Assembly (NCBI GenBank): GCA_007026445.1
Contig: VDMD01000094.1
Coordinates: forward strand, 33,129-97,128
DNA from: Schizophyllum amplum
Lineage: Eukaryota; Basidiomycota; Agaricomycetes; Agaricales; Schizophyllaceae
Reading direction: 5' to 3'
Length of the DNA: 64,000 bases
Under the pieces are notes generated by a model that worked only from the letters and a program-made list of their open reading frames with translations, had not been told where the DNA came from and ran no database searches. Both the position numbers and the translations under genes were made by a program. Every line of letters begins with the position of its first letter. The stretch's first letter is position 1. Of the stretch, positions 12,390 to 23,514 are shown piece after piece.

Positions 12390-14043
12390 TCATTGATTCA
12401 CAAGGGACACAACCACCTTTCCACCTGCGACATCCCACCCACCTCTCAGCATCTCCACGAACGCCTCGGGCGCTGACTCCAAGCCCTCATATATCCGTTC
12501 CTCGCTCTTGATTTGTCCCTCGACGACCATCTTCGGCACGTCCTCGTAGAATTTCGCAGCGTAGTCAGCAGCGATGAACGGCGTGAGGAAGCCGTACATG
12601 CTCAGGCAGAGCTTGTACATCATCGAAGAATTCTATATCGCCTCGTCAGAAGGATTATACAGGGACGTCGGCCACCTCTGTCACTCACCTTGATGCCGTA
12701 GCGGTCCTCGGGTGCGGTGTTGTACTCAGCGACCTGGCCACAAATGATTAAGCGCCCGAAACGAGCCATGTTCTCGAGGGCGGCGTCTAGCGCCTCAGCA
12801 CCGACGTTATCCTACAACCAATTCAGTATGGTACTACATGTGTATTGAAATGCTTACATAGTACACGTCAATGGGGCCGTGTTTCGGAAGGATCTCCTTG
12901 TACGAGGTCGTCTTGTAGTTGAAAGGCACGTCACATCCAAGCGACCTCATGTACTCGACTTTCGAGTCGGACCTGTGGCATGTGAGCTCGAGATGATTTT
13001 CATCGCCAAGCCTCGTTCACCCTGCAGATGCGATGACCTTCATCCTAGAGTGGATAGTCAGCCTCGAGCGGAAAGCCTAAAGCGAATGTCGACTAACCCG
13101 CTCAACTTGGCCAGCTGAATGACCATGCTACACGCGGTGGGGTCAGATGCATGTGGATTTCAGAAGTCTTCGTGAAACTGACCTTCCAACGGCGGAGGCA
13201 CCAGCGGAGACGAAGATAGTCTCCCCCTTGTAGATTGTCGGGCTCAGGCCTCAGAGCAGGAACACGATGGAGTCACAGCGTACCTTCTTGGCGTCGGCAT
13301 ACTTCTTGAAGCTGGCGTACGCAGTCATTCCGGGTGCGCCCGCCACACTGCAGTATTTGTACAGCGGAAAAGCACCGTTGGGGTCCGGCACCTGCAAAGT
13401 CTGTAAGTAGATAATGACAATGAACTGCAAGCCTATCCCACCTGATTGGGATTCCCGATGTCGTCGATGTTCGCCGTCCATGCTGGCCAGTCTGCCTGGT
13501 TCCACTTACGACGTGCTGCTCAGGAACAGCTATGTCAGCGCGTATACAGCTTGTATGCAGAATCGCGTACCTTCCATGTACGGCTGCACGGTATATAGCT
13601 CCCAGTGAGACATTCCATACAAGAGGTCACCGGCCTTGAAGCCTTCCTTCTCCGAGCGGAGGACCTTCAAGATACATGCGCTGACCATACTGAGAGACAT
13701 ATGTGAGCTACACGGGCCTGAGAGTGCAATAAAGCACGTACGGTGCGCCGGCTATCATTGGGCTGCTATAGCTAGCGATGTGTTCGTCCCTCATGCGTTC
13801 ACGTATGTAAGGTTCGGGACTGCGAACGCATGTTGTCAACTCCACTGGACTTGCAGACAGAAGAAGGAGCAGTCATGCTCACCTCAAGTACAGCGCCTTC
13901 GTGAGGAAGCCGCCATTCAATGGTACGGTGTCAAGATCAATGGTGGGCGTGCCGTCGTACACGAGGTGCTCGCCGACAATCGGCCAAGCGCCCTGCGGTA
14001 CGGGCTTCGCGAACACGACACGGGGATTCGGGATGGGGGCCAT
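12390..14043 (-). CDS. MDR-family NADP-dependent alkenal/one reductase (leukotriene-B4-dehydrogenase type)
   Basis: A zinc-free medium-chain reductase that reduces alpha,beta-unsaturated carbonyls with NADPH. It starts MAPIPNPRVVFAKPVPQGAW, followed by TIDLDTVPLNGGFLTKALYL, the usual family N-terminus. The cofactor region reads GETIFVSAGASAVG, then VIASAGSDSKVEYMRSLGCD and FNYKTTSYKEILPKHGPIDV, then DNVGAEALDAALENMARFGR. The C-terminus (EERIYEGLESAPEAFVEMLR, ending KVVVSLVNQ) is typical. No catalytic zinc cysteines are present, as expected for this branch. There are about eight introns. The natural substrate is not known. Confidence 0.9.
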
Positions 14044-14574
14044 TCCAAGGATCGCAGCACAAGGGTAGCAAGAAAGGAGAGGGGGGAGGCAAGGGAATAG
14101 AAGCACGAGAGATCAGCGCTGTGATCGATGTCGGATCCTATGTTTTATATATCTGCACGAGAGAGCATGCGTGGAGTCAACGCCCGAGTCGGCCATTAGG
14201 CACCTTTGCAAATAGAGGCAGCCTCGTTGCATTGCGAGCACGATAGACCGTCGGGGAATGTGTAAGACGCAGCGAGTCCGAGTCGCATTCTTGCAAAGCG
14301 GGTGGAGGAGGCGGTGGGAGTCGAACAGCGACGGGGTGATGATTAGCGCCGTCGCGGCCCGCGCAGCCGTCATTGGCAAGCCTTTGAGGCAACTGCCGCA
14401 AATGCGACACAAGCCTTATCGCGCATTGACCAAGTCAAGAATCGCGGCCGAAGCTCCCAGTCAAAGAAAGCTAGACTTGCCTCAAGACCTTTGATGTTGT
14501 AGTAAGCTATACACGCCAACCTTGTCGCTATACGCACAGGTATCACTATCGCATGAGAATTGGCGCCAGAAACT
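14044..14574. other. Intergenic region, nothing recognised
   Basis: A 530-bp gap between the reductase start and the conserved-frame stop of the F-box gene. The shifted reading frame of the broken F-box gene runs through it to a stop at 14370, but that extension has no counterpart in the sister genes. Confidence 0.45.
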
Positions 14575-16422
14575 TCAATGCCTCCCTCGCCAGGCGCTCT
14601 TCGCAGCGCACAACTCCTGACCAACCAGCACACGGAAAGGGAATGGCTCACCACGGAGCGAGCCAGGCCAGGACGGCTTTCCATGCACACACCGAACCCC
14701 ACCTCCTTGTTGCGTCCTATCTTCCATGCCCATGATACTCCTGGCCAGCGGTCCATCGCATACCAGTTAAACTCCCGTAGTTTGGAGCACTCGCGCCCAA
14801 GCCCCCACACAATCTGGGTGAACTCACGCTCGTGCCGCTCAACCCACAGCGCGTCGAGATTGACGTCCTCGTCGTCTATAGTCACCGGACGGCCGAGCAT
14901 CTGAGACGCTGCGCCGAGCGTAGCCTCGACCTCGTCGATGGTGTTAGACTGGAGGAGCGTGTGGCGTAGAAGGTAGGGGTGCGGGATTGCACTCTCGATA
15001 GCTTGGCCGGACGGTTGTTGGCCGTAGTCCATGATTTCGTCGTATTCTTCTGATACACAATTGAGCCACAGTCTGCACTGCAAATCGAAGGTAAGGGTAA
15101 AGGTTTCGAGGCTTGAAAGGGCTGAAAGGCGGCGTCCAATGGCCTGTTGAGTGTACCATTCAGCGCCAGCTAGTAGACCGATGCGAGTCACTCACCATGA
15201 ACAAGTCGTCTACTTCGTCTACAAGTTCAAGGGAGAAGGAGCAACGGTGGGGAATGAACGACAGCGCCAGATGACGTACATCCAGATAGTCAAGCACAGG
15301 CAGTCCCTCGAGTATAGGTGTGAACTGGTCATCTAGTATCGCGTAATTGTCGCATAATTTGAGGGAAAGAGATGTGACGGTATAGGACGGCAGCGGATAG
15401 CGCCGAGTCATCTGCCGAGTGAAAGCGAAGGCTGTCACGCGAAGTTTCCTCCATGCGTTCTGGATGCTCTGGTATACAGGGTCGTGGTGGTCCGCCAATC
15501 CTGACATAGGCTCCGTCCAATTGTCTATCAGACCGCTAGCGACATCCAGGACGTTGGACAACCGGCATTGACCCAGTTCGACGGAGACCTCCTCAAGGCA
15601 TTTGCGATCGGCGATGATACACAGAGCTTGCTCGACCGTAAGAGTTGTTTCCGCGGCAGCGAAAACGCGCAGACCCGGATACAGCTCGCCAAAGTCCTTC
15701 TCAAAGTTCCCTGGGAGGTCGACGTCACCACGAATGTGCAGGGTACGCAAGGAGGGACACGGTAGGACGGACTTGCCGCGGTTCGTGGGGTCGAGCACGG
15801 GCGTCCCTCGCAATCGCAGCGTCTCGAGTTGAGGAAACGGCGAGAGATCTGGGAAGTCGGGGCCTAGCCAGTACATCGACAGAGACGTCAAATGGCGGCT
15901 GGCGCTCAAGATGCGAATGGTGGTAGGGGTGCATCCAACTTGGAAGGAAGTGAAGCTATCGAGGTCCCAAGGCGAGGAGCAGTCGATGTCTAGGAGCTCC
16001 CATGCGTACCGGACAACTTTTCTGAGCAATTGGACGTCGGCACCTGCGTCAACCTCGTAGGGGTATGACGCTCTACCAATCTGGATATTCCTAAGTACCG
16101 TAAGCACCAAACAAGATAGAATTCGGCCAACAGCGTACTTACCTTATGTGCCGCTTGTACCACCGGTCGCTATGCAGCAACCCCAGCAAGTTAACCAGGG
16201 GGCGCGGCCTCAGCGTGCATGCGCCGTCCATCAGAATTGTAGGGATGCGTATTTGAGAGAAATAGTGCGGGAGCGCGAAGGCGCGCAGCCGGCGATTGAC
16301 GCGCGACAAGACGCCGTACGCGCTGAGGCGCGGGGAAGCTGTTCCCAGTGCGTGATTTGCTGGGTGATCGGCAGAAGCAATTCATTGGGGAGGTCGTTCA
16401 ACGTCGCTTGGGGGACAGGCAT
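14575..16422 (-). pseudogene. F-box/leucine-rich-repeat-like protein, copy A, broken by two frameshifts
   Basis: The gene parallels two intact family members in this window (38785-40687 and 42969-44825). It starts MPVPQATLNDLPNELLLPIT, an F-box. After HWEQLP (near 16340) the frame shifts: the conserved continuation RLSAYGVLSRVNRRLRAFAL is in another frame. A long open middle exon (about 300 residues, for example SPWDLDSFTSFQVGCTPTTI, FPDLSPFPQLETLRLRG) is intact. Near 14690 a GTGTGTG tract causes a second shift; the conserved tail GEPFPFRVLVGQELCAAKSA is again in another frame and ends at 14575-14577. The open middle suggests a recent loss, or two assembly errors. An intact product would be an SCF ubiquitin-ligase adaptor. 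Confidence 0.75.
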
Positions 16423-17053
16423 TCGGAAGTAGAGTGCAGAACGCTGAGTGAAAGTCAGAGTCCGGTGGGAGAGGCGCGACGTCGGCCCACGCGCCGATCA
16501 CACGGGACGCAGAGCCATGTGAAAGCCGTGGCATTTGCCGATGTGGACCCACACGTTCGCTGCGACAGGCTCCCTCCCTTGCAAACACTTTTTACACCGT
16601 CCACGTTCTTCAAAAATCGGGATTGTGCACTCAAGCTGGTTCTTGGATGTGGCAATGTGCTGAGAGGCTCCGGTGAGCGGCTACTTGAATGATTACAAGG
16701 CTTTCTCAAAGTTTGTCCTGCACGAATCGCCCTGATGGTCCCACGGTGGCTGCCTTCCGCTGCCGTCGGCGGCCCGTCGCACCTTATCTCGCATCTGCTG
16801 GGTCAAGAGACCGGCACTTGGATTGCTTGGTAACCTATGGCCTGGCTGGCGCTCGGGTCTCGAGTTAACTCGCTGAGCAGCGGTAGCCCGAAGAAGGAAG
16901 GGCCGGCCACCAAGGCACGCACTACAGCGTGAAGGTTCAAGGACGTGATTCGGTCTTCGTCGACGGAGACCTTATGTAGCCTAAGTAAACGTTGAACTGG
17001 GGAATTGTAGACGCACGTGTCGACGTATAATATTATCCCAAAGTACCATTATG
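16423..17053. other. Intergenic flank left of the giant element
   Basis: No gene is supported in these 631 bases. They hold the promoter of the broken F-box gene and the left insertion flank of the element, ending with ATTATG (17048-17053). Confidence 0.4.
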
Positions 17054-17060
17054 TATGAGG

Positions 17061-17078
17061 GTCCTTATTGGACAAAAA
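17061..17078 (+). repeat. Left terminal inverted repeat core of the giant element
   Basis: Reads GTCCTTATTGGACAAAAA and matches the minus strand at 31294-31277 with one mismatch. The first 13 bases are themselves an interrupted palindrome (GTCC...GGAC). Confidence 0.75.
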
Positions 17079-17161
17079 TATAGGATTATGCCCGTCACGC
17101 GTGAATCTTACAAATTTTGCAGGGTAACGCGTGAGTTTCACGTGACTCTCCGCAAGTCATG

Positions 17162-17171
17162 CGTGATCACG
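17162..17171. repeat. Left subterminal palindrome CGTGATCACG
   Basis: It lies in a cluster of CGTGA/TCACG words (17096-17240). The same 10-mer occurs near the right end at a similar distance, a pattern expected of transposase-binding sites. Confidence 0.5.
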
Positions 17172-17541
17172 CATTCGTAAGCGGACTTTGCCGAGTTTGT
17201 TTTCGCGCTTGTCCGTGATGCGTGACAATCCTCCGTGACCATGACCACCCCGGTCTCAAAACCCTTGCCTTGACTGTCATAGTTCTGTTATTTCCCTGCA
17301 CATGAAGCTCATGCAATGTCAATGCCTCATCCCTCACAGTGATCCTGACCTTCCATGATTGTCACTCGTTCCGGTTTTTGTTCTACCGACAATTTTGTTT
17401 CCGCCTCTAGACTCTCAATTTTTTTCTGATCACGGCTTCATGGGAGAGCTTTGCTCATGTTTTCTTGGCCGACAATCCCATATTTAAGGTGCACCCGATC
17501 GCCTTCGCTAGCTTTCAACCTCCCACCGTCACTGCACCACC

Positions 17542-20500
17542 ATGACCCTCTGCTCGATATGCTTAGTCTGCAAAGAGTTTATTGCGCAGGATGGAACGGT
17601 CAGCCGGTGTCCTCTGCTGCGCTTCCTCTTCTGACTCAAGACAGATCAATTGCCTGTGTGGAGAAGGGCACCTCAAAGCCAACCACCTCACTTTCCCCCC
17701 CAAGGGAGGCAACGCCGACACGGCGTGCCCTCAATTCCAGGCGGTCAGTTTCTTCTCCTCCAGCTTGGTTGCACTCCCTTACGTGTTTATAGCCATCTGG
17801 AGGTGTCCAGAGCGGGCATACGTTGTGCGCGCGCCCTCGCTGTGGAACCAAGTACATCGCGCACAGCGCTTATGCTCCTCCTCTTCCCAGGTAAACGCCC
17901 TATACTCATCACCGTCTCATGGCATACGCTTACTTTGCCGCCAGCGAAGAGCAGAGTGTAACCGTTGCTCCTCCTCTCGCCAACGCGGCCCGTCAGCGTG
18001 GTGGTGACTCCGCACCTGCTGAGATGTGGGCGCCTGGTGACCATGGCAGGCATGTTCATCAGAGTGTCAACGACCGGCGCCTGTCCCACGCAACGGACTC
18101 CGCATTCGCGAAGGCCAACATCGGCTTCGGTCACAAAACTTCGTCACGCCGGGCGTACGCAGAGCCTACAGGAGCGTTAGGAGTTAGTAAAGGGCGTGCA
18201 AAAGGCAAAATGGCGGTGAGGGAGTCTACTCTCTCAACGACTCTCACATTCGTTATCCATCCACTCCCCGCTGTGCGTGTATCTTACACTTACCTGTTCT
18301 TATGAAACTTACGCGATACTTTGAAACTTTCTGAACAGCAAACCACCGAAGACATGCACACGCTCTACGGTGATCTTATGTCCATGCCGGCCAAGCTGTC
18401 CATTACGGACTACAAAACTCCATACTATGTTCGTTACCTAAAGGACATCGGCCTGACGTTTACCGCGCACCTTCCTACCCCTTCGGTCGGCGAGAGAGAC
18501 CTTCCAAACTATAAGACGCCCATCTACGACGTGGTACTTTCACACGTACGGCAGCACGGCTTCGCATTCCCCTCTTCGCCAAGCGGTCAGGACCACGACG
18601 TCTTCCAGCTTCTCCAGCCGCTCAACCAGCCGCGCGTCACGTCAAGCGGCGGAGTAAACCCCCGTCATTTCCGTCCAAGCTCCCTCAACTTCCAGCCGCA
18701 GTGGGCGCTTACCGACATTGTCAAGTTGCATGTCGACACTGCTGGGTGTGGTTCTCAACCCCCAGTTATATTCATCGGTTAGTGGCCCACGCTCCAGGTC
18801 ATCACTCCCCTGACCACCCGGATTAGCTCCTTCGTTCGGGCCCATGTCCTACGAGGACCACCTCTGTATCTCCGCCAAGATCTTCTTCGGCTTCGACGGC
18901 GGTTCCTGCTTGGCTCGCAATTATGAGGCTGACCGCCCGCCCACCCATGTCCGCGGCTGTCCGCCCTTGCCCTCAGGACGTCAAGTCCGTTATCCGTCGC
19001 TCCTAGGACCTGCCTATCTGCACGTGGCCCTCTTCGATCGGCAGGTCCGCGACGGTCCACCTCTGCCCCCACTGCCGCCACCCCATCCCCTTCCCCCATC
19101 GTTCCCGCCGCTGTCTTTTGATCTGCACGCCGCGGGACAGGACGATGAGTATGATCACATCATCGAGTCAACGGACCAACCAGGACTGGAATGGGGGGAC
19201 ACTCCTACAGCGCCAGAGCCCCTTTTCTTGGGAATGTCGCCCCTCCGCGATGAAGATGCGGAGGATGCGGCGGAAGTGCAGGCGCTATTCGCGGGTATAC
19301 AGGCTTCACGCCAGCTTCACCAGGTGCGTAGCTGTACATCTTACCCATTTGGGTGTCACCGTCTCACTCGTATCTTTTTAGAGTACCCTTATTGGCTCCT
19401 CCGCCGGCGCCGGGTCGTCGTCTACTGCGGGACATGCTGACGCCTCCGCGTCGACCTCTTCCACCATCAGCAGAACACGCCCTCGCAGTCCAGAGGTCCG
19501 CACCGATTGATCCCCTCTTCATGGCAGTGGGCTGATTCTTCTTGTAGGTTCAGCATGAGCGGAGCGTGCGCCAGCGTGTCAGCTCTCCACCCCCAGCGCA
19601 AGATCAACCAGCGCAAGGTCAACATGGCGTGGCGGAGCGTGGCGCCACTGAGGTCGTCGATGGGGACCCTCCTGCTCAGTCTATCGATCAACGTGAAGTC
19701 CATCTCCCGCTTCAAGTTTTCCACGACGACGCTGCCGACTTTGTTCAGTATGTCCAGGCCAACAATGGTTTCATGCGAGGCGGTGTCTATGTTCGCTCTG
19801 GATATGGTGCCTCCGATCGAACAACACCCACGGCCGCTCGCGCTTTGTATGAATCTATTCTGCACCTTGCGGACCCTACTCGGCCTATCGATGTGGCGCT
19901 TATAGAGGAGGTCTCCATAACGTTCACCCCACCCTCCAGCCCCCATGCGCTGCTGAAGAGGCTGCGCGTATACTTGTGCGTGACGCTCACCAAGCCTCAA
20001 GCTTACTCGCACTGACCTTATGATTACCAGAGGCCCAGGTCTCGGGGAAGGTGTCCAGCGCGACCTCATGACCGGCTTAGCTGCGGTGCTCAGTGCGCAA
20101 AGCCAGTGGATGGAAGTCTTTGACGGCCATCGATGCCTCCGGCTGGCTCACACTGAAGCCTCCTCCGCGCGGGCGTGGGGGATGATGACTGCAATGCACA
20201 TCGTCCACAACGGGTCTCTGCCTCAATGTGTATCCCCCATCTTCGTCCAGGCGGTCATTAGTGGTGTTCATAGCGTAGATGATGCTGACTGGATTGCCAA
20301 GCTCGACCCTCAGCGAGCGGATCTCCTCAGTGCTTGGCCAGCTTCATTGGAGGGTTACCCTCTCTGTGCTAATTCCGCTGAGGAGGACCTTAACGCCAAG
20401 GTCGCTGAGCTCTGCGTTTCTGTCTTCGAGGAAACAGTGAGTGTCAGCCTGTTCGAAGTCAGCACTCAACCGCAAAAGCTGACTACATCGTCGTAGGTCG

Positions 20501-21432
20501 CCACCGTCAACCAGTTTGATGATACCATCAAGAATCTCCTACGCCCTCAGCTTGTGGCGAAACTTTTATTGGGCGTACCCCCTGGAGTCGCCTTTGATAG
20601 CCACCCAAACGTCAAGGCTTTCCGTGAGGGCTTCAACATCCAGCTGGAGAATGGGACGGGCTTCATCGACGTGAGTCACTCCTCGACCAGCGATCAGACG
20701 TAAATAACCTGACTCCTCCTTAGGCGCTGGGCATCGGTGCCAAGGATCTTCTTCCGGCTTTGAGCGCTCGAATCGTGGAGAGTCCTGCTGATGTTCTGGG
20801 TCTCATCACCTACATAACCGACTATCACACCCCGGCGGAAACTATCGTCCTCTCCCCGTACGAAACCAAGTGGAAGGCTGCTTTATGTCGGTATCTCTCT
20901 GGCATTGGCCATCTAAATCACGAAGCCATCAACGCCATTGTATCCGTTGAAGACCGCCAGGCAGTGGCAGGCGAGGCGACGTTCCGCGCGCGCGCGTTCT
21001 TGCGCTTTTTGACTGGCAGCGACGTGTTGCCTACGCGATCCGTTGGTAGTACCAGTCGTCCTATCAAGGTAATTCATTCTGCTCGTCAGCCTTCAACACT
21101 TCTCTCACCAGCACCATCCAGATTACCTTCACGGACGTGCGACCGCGCTCAGCCCAGGCTCGTGCCATGCAAATGGAACCCGGCCATCTTGAGGTACGTA
21201 GGCTAGGCTCCGTCATTTCGATGCCTATGTTCTCGCTAATGCGCTTCCTTAGCGTGCAGCACCCTTGTCGGCGCGCACTTGCTTTATGGCTGGGGATGCA
21301 CCTCTCTCATCTCACGTAAGGGAGATGCTTGACTTAGGGCTTCCAGAAGACTTTAGTCAGGCTACACCGTTCGACGTGTATATTCATGCCACTGTGGCTC
21401 TTCCGGGGGCGGCGTCCTTCAACCGTGCGTAG
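17542..21432 (+). CDS. RING/HECT-like E3 ubiquitin-ligase-type protein of the giant element
   Basis: A multi-exon gene; exon borders are only partly resolved. It begins MTLCSICLVCKEFIAQDGT, and after an intron INCLCGEGHLKANHLTF, a Cys/His-rich start reminiscent of a RING finger. The middle is low complexity with a proline run (PPLPPLPPPHPLPPSFPP) and acidic patches. From about 20035 the frame GPGLGEGVQRDLMTGLAAVL leads into a HECT-like fold: LLGVPPGVAFDSHPNVKAFR, FREGFNIQLENGTGFIDALG, YLSGIGHLNHEAINAIVS and RARAFLRFLTGSDVLPTRSV. The last exon reads RAAPLSARTCFMAGDAPLSS, similar to the HECT C-lobe TCFN..xLP.YSS motif and keeping a Cys at the catalytic position; stop at 21430-21432. A TATTTAA-like site lies about 60 bp upstream. 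By this resemblance it would transfer ubiquitin; this is inference. Confidence 0.55.
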
Positions 21433-21608
21433 ATTAGTGAAGGCATTGTACAGGCCCCTGCCACGTCCCTCGTACAGAAAGGTGTAGATAATCTGCTGAA
21501 AACTCTGTGGTACCCCTGCGCCGTACAGTGTGTAACCGACGTCGCCAACCATGTGTCATGATCGGTGTTCAATGCAGCGATAAAATTGTGCTCTTCCTCC
21601 TGACCCCC

Positions 21609-23514
21609 ATGTCCGATAACATACGAGACCGCCTTCGAAGACGGGTGTCCGCCCCAACCGCGGATTCTTTGCAGTCCACACCACCAGCGCTTGCTAGAGG
21701 CCGTACCAATCGTGGGGCAAGGGGAGGCAGGCGAGGCAGGGGAGGCCGAGGCGCAGGCTCAGCCAGAGGCCGAGGGTTTGGAAACGACGTTTTGGAACCG
21801 ACGGGCGAGGAGGAGGGGGCCCTGCGGCTTCAGCTAGGCGCCAACACAACATCTCCACATGGTGCCAGCTTGGCAACAGCCCCTCCCCTTATACCAGGCG
21901 CCAGCGGGCTCGTAGAGGTCCCCTCCTTCGAACCACCTTCGCCGGACCTGCGACGAACGCTGGTGGGTCTGACGTGCCACGTTCATTATGTCCTACTTGC
22001 TGACGAAAATCCTGCAGCTCGCTTTGGAAGACCAGTACATCGATTACCATGTGCCCGCGCCAGGCCCGGTGGAACCCTTCCGTCACGACGGCTTGCCTTT
22101 GCCTACTGTGCATGTAGCCGAATCACCTTTAACAACTTTGGCGTCGAGTCCCCTTCAGGACGTGGACCTTGCGGACGTGGAGCGTAAGCCCAAGTCCTGC
22201 GTTGTGTTTTCGCGCAGCCTAACCTGGATAACAGTGGAAGAACCACGGCTGCCCTCTTGTAGCTTGACGCTCGTTATCTGGTTGCGCGCGCATGTCGCTC
22301 AAGCGGCAGCCAGAACAGGAGTCCAAGCTCCTCGGCCCAGTGCGTTGACATCTCTGCTGGGCTGGTCACACGCTGACCTCAACGTAGATCCACACCTTCT
22401 GGTGCTCTACACGGACGTGCCGGGACTTCGGGCTTGCCAAGTCTATCGTCTCACTGGACAGCTATTCAACCACCTCAACTCCCCACCCACCGTCGAAGGA
22501 GTTCTCCAGGTCCTCCTGAATCATCCGCGAGGCCCCCAGCTGACGTCCAAGCTCGCCACCACCTCAGAAGCGGGAGTTCAGGCCTACGTTGTGATGGCGA
22601 ACGACGCATCCACCTTTACCCACCCAACGTCGTCGTTCTGCTCAGGGCTGCGCACTGTGAACACCCTGGAAGGATGCCTCAGTGCAATCGATGACGCGCA
22701 ACAAACTCCTCTTCTTCCTATGGTTAGATCTACCTTCTCTGCGGCGCTACTGGATCGGTTCGGTTGCGGAGAGGGGACGGTTAGCATGCTGTTGATATTG
22801 CCCCAGATAGTGGTGCGTCCGTCACTTTCTAATAACAAGGAGCCCCTCACTCATTGGCACTGTTCTCAGGCTGAAACCCTGTTACGGGTCTCTGGGTCCA
22901 CGCTGCCTAACGCCAGGATCTCCTTGACCTTCACCCCTACAAACGCCGCAGTGTTATCGCCCCCACCGTCGTCCCAGCTGGTCATCCCACCTGGAGGGTT
23001 CCAAATCACTCCCGAGGCACCCGTGGCGTGTAATCCTCCACTCAGCCCCCTCCAATATCTGTGCCACTGCTTTCCCCTGCACGTGGCGGAACTGGCGCAC
23101 CTGGACGGTGATCCACGCTTCGGCGCTCACGGGCACACGAAAGCCTATTCCGTCTATCGCCGGCATACCATCATTGCGGACGTCGGCGCGACTTTGGGCC
23201 TCCCTCTTGGTGGAGCGAGAGCGAGCGGAGCATCAGAGGCTGCTACTGTTTCTGTCAGCTTATCGGGACGAACCACCAACATCTCCTTCAACAACGTGCT
23301 AAGCTTTGCGGGTCGCGCAGCAGGCAGTTATCGAAACCACAAAGTCCTCATGCAAAACCTTCATGCCCACCTTCAGAGCACCTCGGACGACAGCATCGCT
23401 GCATTTCATTTACGCAGCGTTAACCTGGATTCTGCTACCCCAGCACAAGTTCAGGCCGCCCTCAGCTGGTCGCTCCCGGCTCTGAGAGCCCGTCTAGCAA
23501 CTCTGGCCACCTGA
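21609..23514 (+). CDS. Orphan RGG-rich protein of the giant element
   Basis: I do not recognise this gene. It probably starts MSDNIRDRLRRRVSAPTADS. Residues about 30-60 are an Arg/Gly tract (GARGGRRGRGGRGAGSARGR) of the RNA-binding RGG type. A 55-nt GT-AG intron appears to join RRTL to LALEDQYIDYHVPAPGPVEP. The remaining 400 or so residues are open almost throughout and include LVLYTDVPGLRACQVYRLTG, VRSTFSAALLDRFGCGEGTV and LRVSGSTLPNARISLTFTPT, with a probable intron near 22812-22870. It ends RARLATLAT. It follows the ligase gene by 176 bp in the same direction, so the two may work together. No membrane segment or signal peptide is seen. Confidence 0.6.

Noticed and set aside
14280..14350. 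Possible tRNA (GTTCGACTC-like T-loop on the minus strand)
   Set aside because: The bases around it do not form a T stem, and no acceptor or anticodon stem can be drawn.
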